Assembly: GCF_040802235.1 (NCBI RefSeq)
Contig: NC_133166.1
Span: 114,776,991-114,840,990, forward strand
Source of the DNA: Manis javanica
Lineage: Eukaryota; Chordata; Mammalia; Pholidota; Manidae
Direction: 5' to 3'
DNA: 64,000 nucleotides
This document shows, in pieces, positions 38,701-48,435 of the stretch. The first letter of the stretch is position 1. Each line of letters starts with the position of its first letter. The notes below the pieces were generated by a model. It was not told the origin of the DNA and searched no databases. It saw only the letters and a program-made list of their open reading frames with translations. The position numbers and the translations under genes are program-made.

Positions 38701-38974
38701 TTAGGGAAGAGCGGGAAACAGGCCTCCTAGGGGAGCCCCTCAAGTCAAACAGAGGTGGGGCCCTCCACACGAAAGAGCCACTGGAGGAGAAAGACAAAGA
38801 GACCCCAACCCAGGGTCCCTAAGCTGTGTGACCCTGGGCAAGTCACTGTTCTTACCAGTAGAATAGGGCCCTGTTTGTCATCCCCTAGACACCCAAGCTG
38901 GGGGCTGGCAGGCTCCTGTGACATGGCCGCTGGGACTCACCATTCAGGTGGTATTCTGCCACGTCCACGGCCAT
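26626..38974 (-). CDS. SYT12: SYT12, synaptotagmin-12 (seven coding exons, 421 aa)
   Basis: Coding exons on the minus strand are 38974-38941, 35095-34902, 33330-32938, 30260-30045, 29373-29253, 28326-28193 and 26799-26626. They join to 1266 bases, 421 residues plus TAG, the human length as I recall it. Introns are GT-AG. The protein has a short luminal N-terminus, one membrane segment (about 22-43, [11 protein letters not shown]... to WKLW), a linker, and C2A (about 152-275) and C2B (about 284-415) domains. Ser97 in RKGS lies at the position reported as a PKA site in the family. Most acidic calcium ligands of classical synaptotagmins are replaced (C2A loop [11 protein letters not shown]2B loop VAESSSDG), agreeing with the known calcium-independent behaviour. 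The conserved NPVFNE stretch and a C-terminal WHPV motif are present. The likely role is in secretory vesicle and spontaneous release pathways. Confidence 0.97.
27000..27150 (+). repeat. MIR SINE in SYT12 intron 7
   Basis: MIR core and 3' part: gcttgatcttgggcagtgac, cctcagtttccccacctgta, ggtgataataatagctccta. Confidence 0.8.
28193..28326 (-). CDS. SYT12: SYT12 coding exon 7 (C2B core with polybasic strand)
   Basis: Encodes [19 protein letters not shown] through [10 protein letters not shown] to IVLQ. The lysine-rich strand matches the C2B polybasic region that binds acidic lipids and partners in this family. It ends in phase 0 at CAG|GTGAGG. Confidence 0.96.
29253..29373 (-). CDS. SYT12: SYT12 coding exon 6 (start of C2B)
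   Basis: Encodes [16 protein letters not shown] through [14 protein letters not shown] plus one base. This is the first third of C2B, with the [11 protein letters not shown] strand typical of synaptotagmin C2B domains. It ends in phase 1 at GCGG|GTAAGG. Confidence 0.96.
30045..30260 (-). CDS. SYT12: SYT12 coding exon 5 (second part of C2A)
   Basis: Encodes 72 residues (208-279), [10 protein letters not shown] through [10 protein letters not shown] and [10 protein letters not shown], in phase 0 at both ends. It completes C2A. The donor is AAG|GTCAGT, a weaker but acceptable form. Confidence 0.96.
31130..31340 (-). mobile_element. Probable L2 fragment in SYT12 intron 4
   Basis: The stretch gggataaagcccatctcctg, cattcaggctcctatgatct has the layout of an antisense L2 segment. 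Short and diverged. Confidence 0.5.
31670..31865 (-). repeat. MIR SINE in SYT12 intron 4
   Basis: Antisense MIR: aagatgaagaacctgagcca, agggatttgaaccccggcag, gtcctgctcctaaccatcga. Confidence 0.85.
32938..33330 (-). CDS. SYT12: SYT12 coding exon 4 (linker and first part of C2A)
   Basis: This 131-codon exon encodes residues 77-207. It holds the RKGSLS site (Ser97), a serine-rich linker ([11 protein letters not shown]) and the first C2A strands up to VGISR. The position equivalent to a classical calcium-binding aspartate in C2A loop 1 reads FESCF rather than SDPYV, so the ligand set is incomplete. Confidence 0.96.
33590..33735 (+). mobile_element. Old L1 fragment in SYT12 intron 3
   Basis: Contains the degraded L1 ORF2 end signature (aaagatgttcactgcagtgatg, tataaaaaggaaaag) on the plus strand. 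It is heavily diverged, with no coding capacity. Confidence 0.5.
33865..34130 (-). mobile_element. Old L1 fragment, inverted, in SYT12 intron 3
   Basis: The sequence reads as the antisense of an L1 ORF2 3' segment (ttttactgtgtccctactgctgggc, ttgacatgttgccaaaatgttc). Its orientation is opposite to the L1 pieces on both sides. Confidence 0.5.
34235..34740 (+). mobile_element. Old L1 3' end in SYT12 intron 3
   Basis: Plus-strand L1 ORF2 end and 3' UTR signature: cagtaattccacatctgggcatcc, gcattacttataatggc, gcagccattaaaaagatg. Diverged and non-coding. Confidence 0.7.
34902..35095 (-). CDS. SYT12: SYT12 coding exon 3 (membrane segment)
   Basis: Encodes residues 12-76, [11 protein letters not shown] through the hydrophobic stretch and WKLWTSG to EARQK. 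It has one clear transmembrane helix followed by a basic/aromatic stop region. It begins in phase 1 and ends in phase 0 at AAG|GTGAGG. Confidence 0.96.
35562..36160 (+). mobile_element. Old L1 3' end in SYT12 intron 2, split by a later insert
   Basis: Begins with cccaatgtccatcaactgatg and continues through ggataaataaaatggagtatg to the tail ctgaattgtacatcttaagtg and tatctcaataaaactg. A 163-bp unrelated insert occupies 35882-36044. The L1 is inactive. Confidence 0.85.
35882..36044 (+). mobile_element. Short A-tailed retroposed insert inside an L1
   Basis: An insert of about 163 bp breaks the L1 at 35.56-36.16 kb. It is flanked by near-identical 12-bp direct repeats (aaattattagtg at 35870-35881 and aaattaatagtg at 36045-36056) and ends in a run of A with interspersed T. 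It has two related halves, each with a CTCTCTCTGA-GTC-CCTG core. A polyadenylation signal (aataaaactttt) lies near 36000. The second half resembles an LTR R-region 3' end. I do not recognise a named family. Confidence 0.6.
36385..36583 (+). mobile_element. L1 3' end fragment in SYT12 intron 2
   Basis: Matches the 3' UTR of the L1 at 3.2-4.4 kb (acagagaagacaagcagtga, cttactacgctgatggacagtg, aactggtgatga-like stretch, then an A tail). Same subfamily, short copy. No clean target duplication was found. Confidence 0.8.
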
Positions 38975-38997
38975 CATGCCCACTGTGGTGGGTGAGA
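38941..38997 (-). CDS. SYT12: SYT12 exon 2 (23 bases of 5' UTR plus first coding segment)
   Basis: The acceptor is tttccag at 38998-39000. The exon carries 5' UTR to 38975 and then codes for [11 protein letters not shown] plus one base. Two ATGs are adjacent (38977-38975 and 38974-38972). I chose the second because it matches the known MAVD start and has a better context (A at -3, G at +4). The donor is AATG|GTGAGT. Confidence 0.92.
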
Positions 38998-39206
38998 CTG
39001 GAAAGGAAAAGACAGTCAGCAGAGAGCTCTTTGGTGGGCCACCAATTCCACCCCTGTGCCCTGGCCTCCCCGGTGCCTGCACTCCTGTCATCTGCAGCTC
39101 ACCTAGTTGTGAGGGGAGCCTGGCCAAAGGTAGGTGATGTTTTAAATGGCATTTAAAAAAAATGTTTAAAGTTCTTTTCAAATACTCTAAGACTGCCCTC
39201 ATTTTA

Positions 39207-39359
39207 GGGTTGCCAGATAAAACACAAGATGCCCTTCAGATTCATTTTAAGTATAAGTATGTCCCATATATATGTCCCATACGAATGTTATTCATTCTTA
39301 ATCTGAAACTCAAACGTTCCTGGGCTTCCTGTGTTTGTGTTTGCTAAATCTGGCACCCC
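39207..39359. mobile_element. Palindromic non-autonomous DNA element in SYT12 intron 1
   Basis: About 153 bp with inverted ends (gggttgccagataaa against a terminal ctaaatctggcacccc) and partly complementary halves. It is bordered by TA on both sides (39205-39206 and 39360-39361), which fits a Tc1/mariner-like target duplication. It resembles a common mammalian hairpin repeat whose name I cannot confirm. Confidence 0.6.
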
Positions 39360-40489
39360 TACCATCCTGCCAACAGCGGGCCGACCATCAGCAGCTCCCT
39401 GTTACTCAGTAGAGCAGGCCCGTAGGGTGTTCACTAAGTCTCACTTCACCAAGTCTCACTTCAAATGCTTTTGTTTGCATTGGACAAGCAAGGCTGCACC
39501 TCTGCAATTTTCTATTATCAGCCTTTTCACTGATTGGGATGGTTTCCTCCCCACCCCACCCTCCACTCCCAAGTTTTATGAACCTCTGAAGGTCTGACTA
39601 AGTTCTAAAAAGTCTGGGAACTCACACAAGCCATTACCTGCTTATGACTGCTCATGATTTTATTATTGTTGCTAAGAAGTAAATCTGGCTCCCAGACTTG
39701 TTCTAAATGGGGGAGGGGGTTTGAAAAAGGAGGCTGGGATGAGTTGTATTGGTCTCAGTTCAGGGGACATGGGACAGGATAATCCCCACCCTCAACCTCT
39801 GTGCTCCCATTCAGATAGGTGGTTACAAACAGGTGACGCAAGGTAATGGAAGTAAGTGGGGGCAGCGTGTGTGTGTATGAAACTGTTGCATGCTTGCCCA
39901 CCCAAGGCAGCTGCTTTTCTTTGCCTGAGGGAATGCCAACCCTGCATTGCTGGATCTTCTGGCTCTTTAAAGAAAAGCCAGATATCTGGATTTTTTAAAT
40001 GTGCAGTTTCTTGGTTTTTAAAGGTTGCAGCTAATTTGCAAAAAAAAATGTAAACACCATTCAGGCACAGTGTAAAAGGCTCTTGGGCTGTGGTTAGCCC
40101 ATTTGCAACCCCTCAAAGCATTCTGTGGGTTTGGACTGGGGTCAAATCAGAGGGTAGTTTCCTGAGGATTTTCTGGGATCCTGGGGTTCTCCCCAATCTG
40201 TGGCTCTGGAGTCAAGAAGTTGATCCAGATAGGGTTCTCCAGCACATCTGGGAAGGCTGGAAGTCCCAAGGCAGGAGGCCATGGGAACCAGGGCAGTAAA
40301 GGGCGCTAGGGCCAAGCCCGGCCAGGTGTGCGGATGGCTCCTGGCTGCCAGATCCCCTGGTGGTGTCCCACTACCACCAGGAGATGCTGGGTCATCATAG
40401 TGATGGGAGGGAGGCGCTAACCAGGAAGGGCTTTACCCATGCTAAGTGGAGGCTCCTGCCTGGGCCTGGGGCTGGGGACTCTGATAATG

Positions 40490-40720
40490 ATGGCCCACTT
40501 TGCTGAGCACTCCTTACACCCCAGGGGGTACTCTGAGCACTTTGTATGTATATTACCTCATTTAATCCTCTAGCAACCTCATGAGTAGGTCCTATTATCT
40601 CTGGTTTGCAGGGTAGAGTCCTCAGGCATGAAAGTGAAGTTAAGGTAAAGCCCCAGGTGACACAGCTAAGAAACTGTTCAACCCAGGAATCTGACTCCAC
40701 GCTGCCAACCCCTGCACCTT
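40490..40720 (-). repeat. MIR SINE in SYT12 intron 1
   Basis: Antisense MIR: ctgagcactttgtatgtata, atcctctagcaacctcatga, ggtgacacagctaagaaact. Confidence 0.8.
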
Positions 40721-41839
40721 ACTTAAGGCAGGGATAAGGTTTCAAAAAGTTTTCCAAGAACCTGAAGGTCAAACTGGGCACTGTGTATAAGCCCAGGGTG
40801 GCCCTAGTTCCTGGCAGAAGGGGGTCTGGACACACTGAAACATACATGTCAATGTGAACACACATGTCCCAGCCTGCCTCTGCCTTGCTGGGAATGCAAC
40901 GGTGCCATCAGCTTTCTTTCATGTTTACCCAGCACGAGTTGATGTTCCAAGAGCAAGGCTGTGCTGGGATGGCCAGTCCAGCAGCCAGCGTGGGCTGGAT
41001 ACACCCCTGCAGCAAGTACACACGGTACCAGACAGATTGCCATGTCTGCTGCCCCACCCCTCCAACGCTGGTCCAGCTCAGAGCCCAGACTCCCACACTG
41101 CCCACGTTTCTGGCTCCCTTACCACAACACCCCTTCCTGGGAGCTGTGATTTCAATGAAGGTGTGAAGGGTGACTCCAGGCAGGCTTCCCACAGCAATCC
41201 TCTGAAGGGTTGGGGGAAGCCTGAACACAGCTCTGAATCCCAGATCTGCCCTCACTAAGCCTCAGTTGTCCCATCTGTAAAATGGAACTCATGAGTGTCC
41301 TATCAGGGTGCCAGGAGACGGGGTGACAAGTGTGGTCAGGCTTGGTAAATATCATCTGCTGTGTTTTTTGGCCTGGCAATCCTCTGTAAGGGCCCTAACC
41401 CCTAGTTTGATTTCCCCTAGCAGTGGAATCATATGGGAAGCATTGCCAGCCTACAGATATGTTTTATTTGTCTTAAGTCAAGTGAGCTGCCAACATTAAA
41501 AATTGGGAAATTTTCCTTTAAAATTGGATTTCTTAAAAAAAAAGATGGATTTCTAGCTTCCCTTTAAAAGTTAGAAGATCTGGAGACAGTGGGTCTGTAT
41601 CTACCCTCAAAATAGCCAGAGATGGATCTGAGCAGGCTGTGCCCCTTAGACAGGGCATTTACTGTTCAGGCCTGGTACCACCTATCCCTCCATTCATCTG
41701 GAAACATCACCATTCCAAGCCTGGTAAGCAGGTCTGCAGATAAGCCATGGGAGGTTCAGAAAGCTGGAGTGACTTGCCCAATGCCACACAGCCAGCCGTG
41801 GTGGAGCCTCTTCTATTAGCAGCCACAGTCCCTGTGCTA

Positions 41840-42010
41840 AGGACACTTCATGTGTGCTTCTCCATTGCCTTCCTCAAGTCCCCTATGGGGCACCCTATTA
41901 TTAACCCCACTCCACAGAGGAGGAGAGTGAGGCTCAGAGCAAGGCAGTGAATTTGCCCAAGGTCACCAGCAAGTAAGCACGGAGGTGAACAGAGACGGAG
42001 CCGATATGAC
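41840..42010 (-). repeat. MIR SINE in SYT12 intron 1
   Basis: Antisense MIR: cacagaggaggagagtgagg, gcccaaggtcaccagcaagt. Confidence 0.75.
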
Positions 42011-43054
42011 TCTGCAGCAAGCGCCTTTCTTAATGCTTTACTCGCTCTCCCTGAGACCCCGGACTCCATCTCACCCACAACCTCAGCGGCCTTCCGTTGG
42101 CAGCCTGGAGGTCTGCCAGGCAGAGGGGCTGCGGCTTCAGCTAGGGACAGAATGCTGACAAGGCACACCCAAGGCCAGGGCAGACTGTGACCAGAGCTTC
42201 CCCAAGCTTCTGACACACAGAAAAGGGGGCACAAAAGGGGTGAGCCAAAGCCACCCAACCCACATCTGAACCTCTCAGATTCATGTCCCTTTTCCTTGGC
42301 ATCCTTCCCCACCCAATCTATTAATTCTGGCCCCAAAGTCCCTACTGCATGGAGCTTGCTCACTGAAAACAGCTCTAGGTTCGAATCTAGACTTAATCGT
42401 ACCTACCTGGAGATACCTACTGCTGTAAGAATTAGACCCAATGTATACTAAATGCTCAACAGTGCCTGGAGCCCATAGTAGGCACACAGTACGGGATGTT
42501 TGAATGGATAAAATGTCATCATTTTTACAGATAAAGAAGCCGGGCCTGGGTCACTCAGTATATGAGTAGCAATACCAGGATTGGTGCCAAGGTGTGATGG
42601 ATCTGGGCCTGGGCTCTTGGCCACCATGCCACCTCCTGACCAGGCCTTTTGGGGGTGCAGGTGGATAGGAAGAACTATCACTGGCCTTACTGGGATCTGA
42701 CCACAGTCTAGGCCCCTTTCTGTGCTTGTCAGAGAAATGGCTTTCTAGGAATTTTGTGCCTCTGAAGGGGGAAAGGGCCCCATACATCTGCTCCCCCATC
42801 CCATTGCTTTGCTCACTGTCCCCACATCACATCTATGGCCAGTGCGGTGTTGGTACCGCTAACCTTACCCTGAGTCCAGCAGTTAATGGTCGGAATCAGG
42901 GGTAGGTACAGGGCAGCTCACAACCTCCCAGGCTGTGACCTCTTCAGTGTCTTTAGATTTGAAATCTTCACTGAGATAACCACAGCCTGCTACCATTCCC
43001 CCCCAGAGGTCACGGAAACCACAGTACAGCCTGGCTAGGGTGGTGGAGGTTGGC

Positions 43055-43265
43055 ATTCATTGGTCATGTACTATATGCCAGGCACTGTATGTGGATTTGT
43101 GTGTGTTGTTTCAGCACATCTTCCCTGTTGCCCTCTGAGGGGGCTGTTACTCTGCTCATTGTACTAGTAAGAAAACTGAGGTGCAGGAAATTACTTGCCC
43201 ATAATCACCAGAGCTGATAAGAGGCCGAGTCCAAGCTTGAACCCCAGGCTGGGAGCCCGCACTGC
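43055..43265 (-). repeat. MIR SINE in SYT12 intron 1
   Basis: Antisense MIR: tactatatgccaggcactgt, gtaagaaaactgaggtgcag, agcttgaaccccaggctggg. Confidence 0.8.
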
Positions 43266-43839
43266 CCCGAGATGCTTGGGGAAGGATTCAGATTTCAGAG
43301 TGGGAGGCAGGGGACTGGGTACTACTTGTTTGACTCTTCTTCAGACTGGCTGAGTCAACTGGGTGGATTTCCTAAATTCTCCGAGCCTCAGTTTCCCCAT
43401 TTTCTGCTGCTGCTGCTCTCTAAATCTGTCACCTCCGGGCTCAGAGAAGAGGCTGACATTCCAGGACGCAGGGTGCAGGCACTTTAGGGTTGGGGGTGGC
43501 CTCACTGACTGAGGAGCGGAGCACACAGTCGCTCTGCAGCCCCTGGAAGAAGGGTCACCAGGATGTCTGGCTCAAGGCTCCTCTACTAACAGGCCTGGCT
43601 CCAGGCCCCCAGATTCAGCTCCACTCTTATCCCTCTAAAGTCCAAATCTATAGCCCAAGACCCTGAACCACAAGCTTCCTCTCCCAAAGAGCAGCTACAT
43701 CAAAGGTTCGGAAGGGCTCCCAGAAAGCCCCCCACCCAGGCCAAGGGACAAGGCACTGAGGCTGAGCATCCTCTCCTGGAAGGCTCCCAGGGCCTCCTGG
43801 AAATGGGGTGAGACATGCCTCTCAGGATCAGGACACATC

Positions 43840-44660
43840 CTGAAGACCTAGCGCCCCCGTCGCGGGAACCCCCCAGGGCATACGGGAGCCCAAGTGTTGG
43901 GGGCTGACCCGGGAAAGGGGTGCGAGGCAGGGCAGGGTGCCGAATGTAAAAGTGAGGGGCGTGCGTGTAGCAAGAGCTCCGGGAAGGCGTGTAAATGGCC
44001 GGGCGAGCAGCGTGTGTGCACACGCGGGACGGGCGTGCGGGGCGCGAGGCGATGCGCAGTGCGCGGGGTGGCCGGGCCGCGGAAGGGCGCCGGGCGTGCG
44101 CTGTGCCGGGCGTGCGTGTGCAAGCGCGGCGCGGCTGTGCGGTCCGCACGGGTGTGTAGACGTGCGGAATGCGCGGAGGCCGGGGTCCGCGGGCCTGGGC
44201 GGGGGCGCTGCGTGCGTCCGCGCGCCGGGCGCGTGTCCGGCGGCTCGCGGGGGGCCGCGGGGTGCGTACTTACCCGGCCCGGCGGAGGGGCCGCCGCTCC
44301 GGCTCGGGCCCGCCGCTCCTGGCTCGCGGCTCCCGTCCGGCCTCCCGCAGCGCGCACGCCCCGGCGCCCGCCGGCAACGCGTCCCCTGCAGTGCCGCTCG
44401 GCGCCCGCCTCGGAGGAGCGCGGCGCGGGCCGGGGGCTCGGCGGGGCCGGGGCGGCAGGCAGAGCTGCGCCGCAGTCCGGGCACGCTCCCAGGAGCCCGC
44501 CGCGCGCTCCCTCGCGCTCGCCCGCCCCGCTCCCGCTCGGTCTTTAATTTAAAGTGACAACCCCGGGCGCACTCTCCGCTCCGGGGAGCCGCGCCGCGCT
44601 TCCGAGGTCTGAGCAGAAGATCCCCGGGGCGCGACCCGGAGTCCCGGGGGTCACCAGAGG
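43840..44660 (-). promoter_or_regulatory. SYT12: CpG island and promoter region of SYT12
   Basis: This is the densest CpG stretch in the window, covering the probable first exon and extending about 400 bp into intron 1. An AT-rich TATA-like element (minus strand TTTAAATTAAA, 44543-44553) interrupts the GC-rich sequence just upstream of the exon. GC boxes lie close by at 44520-44540. Confidence 0.8.
44274..44520 (-). other. SYT12: Probable non-coding first exon of SYT12
   Basis: A strong donor (GCCGG|GTAAGTACGC on the minus strand) ends at 44274 inside a CpG island, about 5.3 kb upstream of the exon with the start codon. A TATA-like sequence lies at 44543-44553, which would place the start of transcription near 44515-44520. 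The 3' boundary is well supported by the splice site; the 5' boundary is inferred. A single non-coding first exon agrees with the short 5' UTR seen in exon 2. Confidence 0.65.
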
Positions 44661-44739
44661 CCGAGCCCAGGCCCTCATTCCCAGGCTGGGGGACGAGGGT
44701 GGAGGGGCGGTGTGCTCCCCAGGGGCTCTGGGAGGCAGG

Positions 44740-44895
44740 AGGAGCACTGGACCCAAGAGTCCGCAGGTCCGGGTTCAGGTTCTAGTCCCACTCTGCCGCA
44801 CAGCGGGTTGTCCCTGTACCGTGTCTGGGCCTCAGTTTCTTTTTCTGTAAAGCGGTTGATAAGGCGCACCTCCTAGGAATTACTGAGGGACCGTG
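44740..44895 (+). repeat. MIR SINE just upstream of the SYT12 CpG island
   Basis: MIR core: gttcaggttctagtcccact, gtctgggcctcagtttcttt, ttctgtaaagcggttgataa. Confidence 0.75.
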
Positions 44896-44949
44896 GAGCA
44901 GCGGGAAGTTTTCCCTTCTCTGAATGGGTAATTACCCCTACCCACCATG

Positions 44950-45140
44950 ACTGGGTTGTTACCAGGGGCTACGTCATCTCGCCTAATCCTCTCATGACTT
45001 CGTGGGGTCGTGATCGCTCCATTTTTTACATGAGGTAACAGGTTCAGGGAGGTGAAATGACCTTCCCAAAGTCACAGAGCCAAGAGTTGAACCCAAGTCT
45101 GTGTGACTTCAAAGCCGATACTCCTAACCATTTAGAGGTC
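44950..45140 (-). repeat. MIR SINE
   Basis: Antisense MIR: ctaatcctctcatgacttcg, ggtaacaggttcagggaggt, gagttgaacccaagtctgtg. Confidence 0.85.
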
Positions 45141-46029
45141 ATTGTTTCGCTCCCAAAGGAATGAATGAATCATTCAGGAGATATTTACGACGCCCCCGCC
45201 GGACGCTAGGCACAGTGCCAGGTGTGGGCGATCTTCCATCTTCCGGGAACAGAGGGCAGGTCCCACTCTGCTGGCGCAGTCTGGCGGGGAGGCACTAGGA
45301 GGGGCTGGGGTGTGCAGGGAAAGGTGCCTGGTGCTGTGCGCACGATAATCAGTAGAGGAGGCTCGGTGTGCATCTGGGGAGGCCTCCCAGAGGATCTGGA
45401 ATATCTGGGGTGAGGTGGGGCAGAGGGGTGAGGAGCTCAGGTTGGGAGCGAGTGTGCAAAGGCAGCAGTGTTTCCTTGACTGGATAATCTACCCTCTGGG
45501 CCTTGGGGCCTAAGAGCAACCTGTGGGCACTGCCCCGTAGTGGGAGCTGGTTTTATAGTGGCCTTGTGGGAAAGGGCTTCCTTGGCCTCTGAAGACAGGA
45601 TCCTGGAGAGCAAGGAGTGCAGTCCCACTCTAACCCACTGGGGGCGTCCTTGTTTTCCATTCATTTTTTGGATCTAGAAGAAAAAGAAGACGGGCATTCA
45701 TTAGGACCCTTTTTGGGAGGCGCTGGGCACTGAGCCACGAGCTTTCATGCAAAATTCTCATTTACTTAATCTTCACAGCCACTTGTAGTTTGGTATGTTT
45801 GAGCCCATTTCCCACCTTAGGACACTGAGGCCTGAGGAAGGACAGTGTTCCCCATTTGGGAAGGAGTGGGGAGTTAGACACACCATAGCACCTAGAACAC
45901 ACACCCCATACAGGCTTATACTGGAGTGGCATAAAAGGGAAGTGGAGGCTGGTCTGGTTCTGGTGTTAGTCCCCCCAGGGCTGATACAGGAACTGGAGTG
46001 AGCTTGAAAGGAGATCTTATCAATTTCAT

Positions 46030-46510
46030 GTTAAAAACCCTTCAAGGAACAGAAAGCCTATGCACGTGCACCACGGCAGGAACTGTGAGTCTCTAAGTGG
46101 TCGGGTGTGTAAACGCACTGTGTTACAGTCACAGTGGTGTGCCACATAGCAAAGAGAAGAAAAACCATCACCACCCACAGCAAGGTGGATGAATGTCACC
46201 TGTAATGTTGAGCAAAAGAAGCCAGACACAAACGAACACACGCTGTATACAAAGTTTTATTTATAGGAAGTTCAAAGAACAGGGAAAACTACTCTGCTGT
46301 TAGCAGTCAGGATGGTGTTTACCCTGGGAGTGGTGACTAGAAGGGGCCCGAGGGGATTCTGGGGTGCCGCTCACATTCTGATTTTGACCTCAGTGATGGT
46401 TCCCCCAGGTGTGTTCGCTTTGTGGAGATTTGAGGCATTGCACACTTATGATTTGTATACTTTTCTGCATGTGGAATACTCTTCAGTACAACTTACAAAA
46501 ACAAAACACC
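46030..46510 (+). mobile_element. Old L1 3' end
   Basis: Contains diverged L1 tail signatures: caaggtggatgaatgtcacc, gagcaaaagaagccagacac, acgctgtatacaaagtttta and the terminal cttcagtacaacttacaaaa. Non-coding. Confidence 0.75.
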
Positions 46511-46564
46511 TCGCGTGGCTGCCCTGGGATGAGAGCCAAACTCCTTTCCGTGGTCTGTAAGCCC

Positions 46565-46800
46565 TGCTGGCCTCGCTGCCGTGACATACCATCCTCCTCA
46601 CCACCGATCCCCTGCCTCTCAGGCCTTCTGGTGCTCCTGACACCTGCCAGGCCATTTTCCACCTCAGGGGTTCTCTCTGGCTGGTCCCTCTGCCCGGAAA
46701 GTGCTTTCCCTGGTCTTGCCAAGACCGCCTCCTCCATCCACTATGCATCACCCTAAAGAAGTCACCTCTATAGAGAGACCCTCCGACTGCCCCACAGAGG
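46565..46800 (-). mobile_element. L2 3' fragment
   Basis: Antisense L2-like: ctggtccctctgcccggaaa, then gaagtcacctctatagagag. Degraded. Confidence 0.55.
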
Positions 46801-46914
46801 CCTCCACCCACAGCATGCTATTTTTTCTTTCAAAACACTAGCCATAATCAGCAATGATTTATTTGTTTGAATTTAATTTTATGCATTCCCTACCAGACTA
46901 ATAATCACAAACAC

Positions 46915-47160
46915 ACAGCACACTTACTATGTGCCAAGTGCCCTTCTAACATTGTTTTAAGGCAATGAGTCCTCACTCCAACCCCCTGGGGATATATTAT
47001 TCTTAGCCCTATTTTACACTTGAGGGAATTGGGACTCAGAGAGCTTATGTAACTTCCTCCTCAACACACAGCTGGAAAGCAGCAGAGTCAGGATTTGAAC
47101 CCAGGCAGCCTGGCTCCAGAGTCCCTTCCTTTAACTTTGCACTTTGACAGATCTTACCTA
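46915..47160 (-). repeat. MIR SINE
   Basis: Antisense MIR, well preserved: acttactatgtgccaagtgc, gaattgggactcagagagct, aggatttgaacccaggcagc. Confidence 0.85.
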
Positions 47161-48239
47161 TCTTCTTAGCTTGTAGTATATCTGGGACAGTGCATGGCAC
47201 ACAGTAGGTACTCAATAAATGTTGTGTGAATAAATGAGTGAATATGTGAATGAAGTTCTAATGGGGAGTGGGGGTGGAGGAGCTTGGATCCCATGGTGGG
47301 TGTTGAGGAGGGGGAGGTGTGCAATGGAATTTGGAGCCCTAATATCAAGGCAACCAGAGAACCCATAGCAGATGGAGGGTCCTAGACAGCTGGAATTAAC
47401 TGCAAGCTGTGGTCAGGCCTGGACCTCACCTGGGCCTGGGCATATGTCCTGCCCAAGTTGAGTTCACATATACCCTTCTGTACAGACCCTGCAAAGCATC
47501 GAAGCCATTCCCAGAAGGGGCTGTGCCTCCAGAGTCCACACTGTGTCTGGGATCCCTAGTGGGATGTAAGCCCCCTGGCAGATGATGCCACCCATCAGGT
47601 GTCCAGACTGCAGTGGCTCCAGAGAGGGTGACATTTATCACCTGCCTCTGACCAGAGCCTCTCTGGACCCTTGGACCTTGAAATAGGAAGGTCCTGTGTG
47701 ACTTGGAGTCCAGGTCATGGCTGCAGGTCTGGTCAGTGAAGGTCACAGCCCTGTGTCAGCATCTCCCTTGAGCCTGCCATGAAGTCCCCAAGCTCGCATA
47801 GCTGGAGCCTCTTATGTCACTGGTTCCTTGCCATCTTCTTCACCTGTCCTTGGAAGGTGTCTATGGCTATGGGTCTGCTGGCACCATCTCCCAGTGGGCC
47901 CTACTCATTCTTATTAGCCTTTGCAACAATTGGGACCAGTTGCTGGAGAGCCAGGGCACTTCCCTGAGGTCCAGCTGAAAGGATGCTCCATCCTGGCCCC
48001 ATGGGGATGCTGTGTGGAGTCACTCACTTTACACATAAAGAAACTAAGGCCCAGACAAAGGGAGGGCCAGCCAGGGCCAGACAGCTGGAGAGCTCTGGAG
48101 GCAGAACTGATCCTCGGCCCCAAGGCCAGTGCTCCACTAAGCTCTACACTGTCCAGGCCCTAGCTAGCTGCTAGTCTGCCCTGAGTTTTGAGGCCTGTAC
48201 CCACTGAGGCCCAACCCTTTTCTGGAGAGGCTCAGACTA

Positions 48240-48435
48240 ATGCTCCTGGGCACAGACTCGGAGGTCAAGCAGACATGAATCTGAATTTCCATCATGGGGC
48301 AAGTGGCTTCCCTTCTCTGTGCAAAATGCCTTCATCTGTAAAATGGAGATGAAACCGTTCTTACCTCACAAGGTTGGAGGAGCACAACAGGAGCTCAAGC
48401 CTGGCATACAGCAAACCCTCAACAAATGGGAGCTG
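48240..48435 (+). repeat. MIR SINE
   Basis: MIR core and 3' part: gacatgaatctgaatttcca, ccttcatctgtaaaatggag, acctcacaaggttggaggag. Confidence 0.75.

Noticed and set aside
43828-44557. Open frames of more than 200 codons in both directions at the SYT12 CpG island
   Set aside because: Low stop-codon frequency in very GC-rich DNA, arginine/alanine/proline-rich translation, no domain, and the region is explained by a promoter and first exon.
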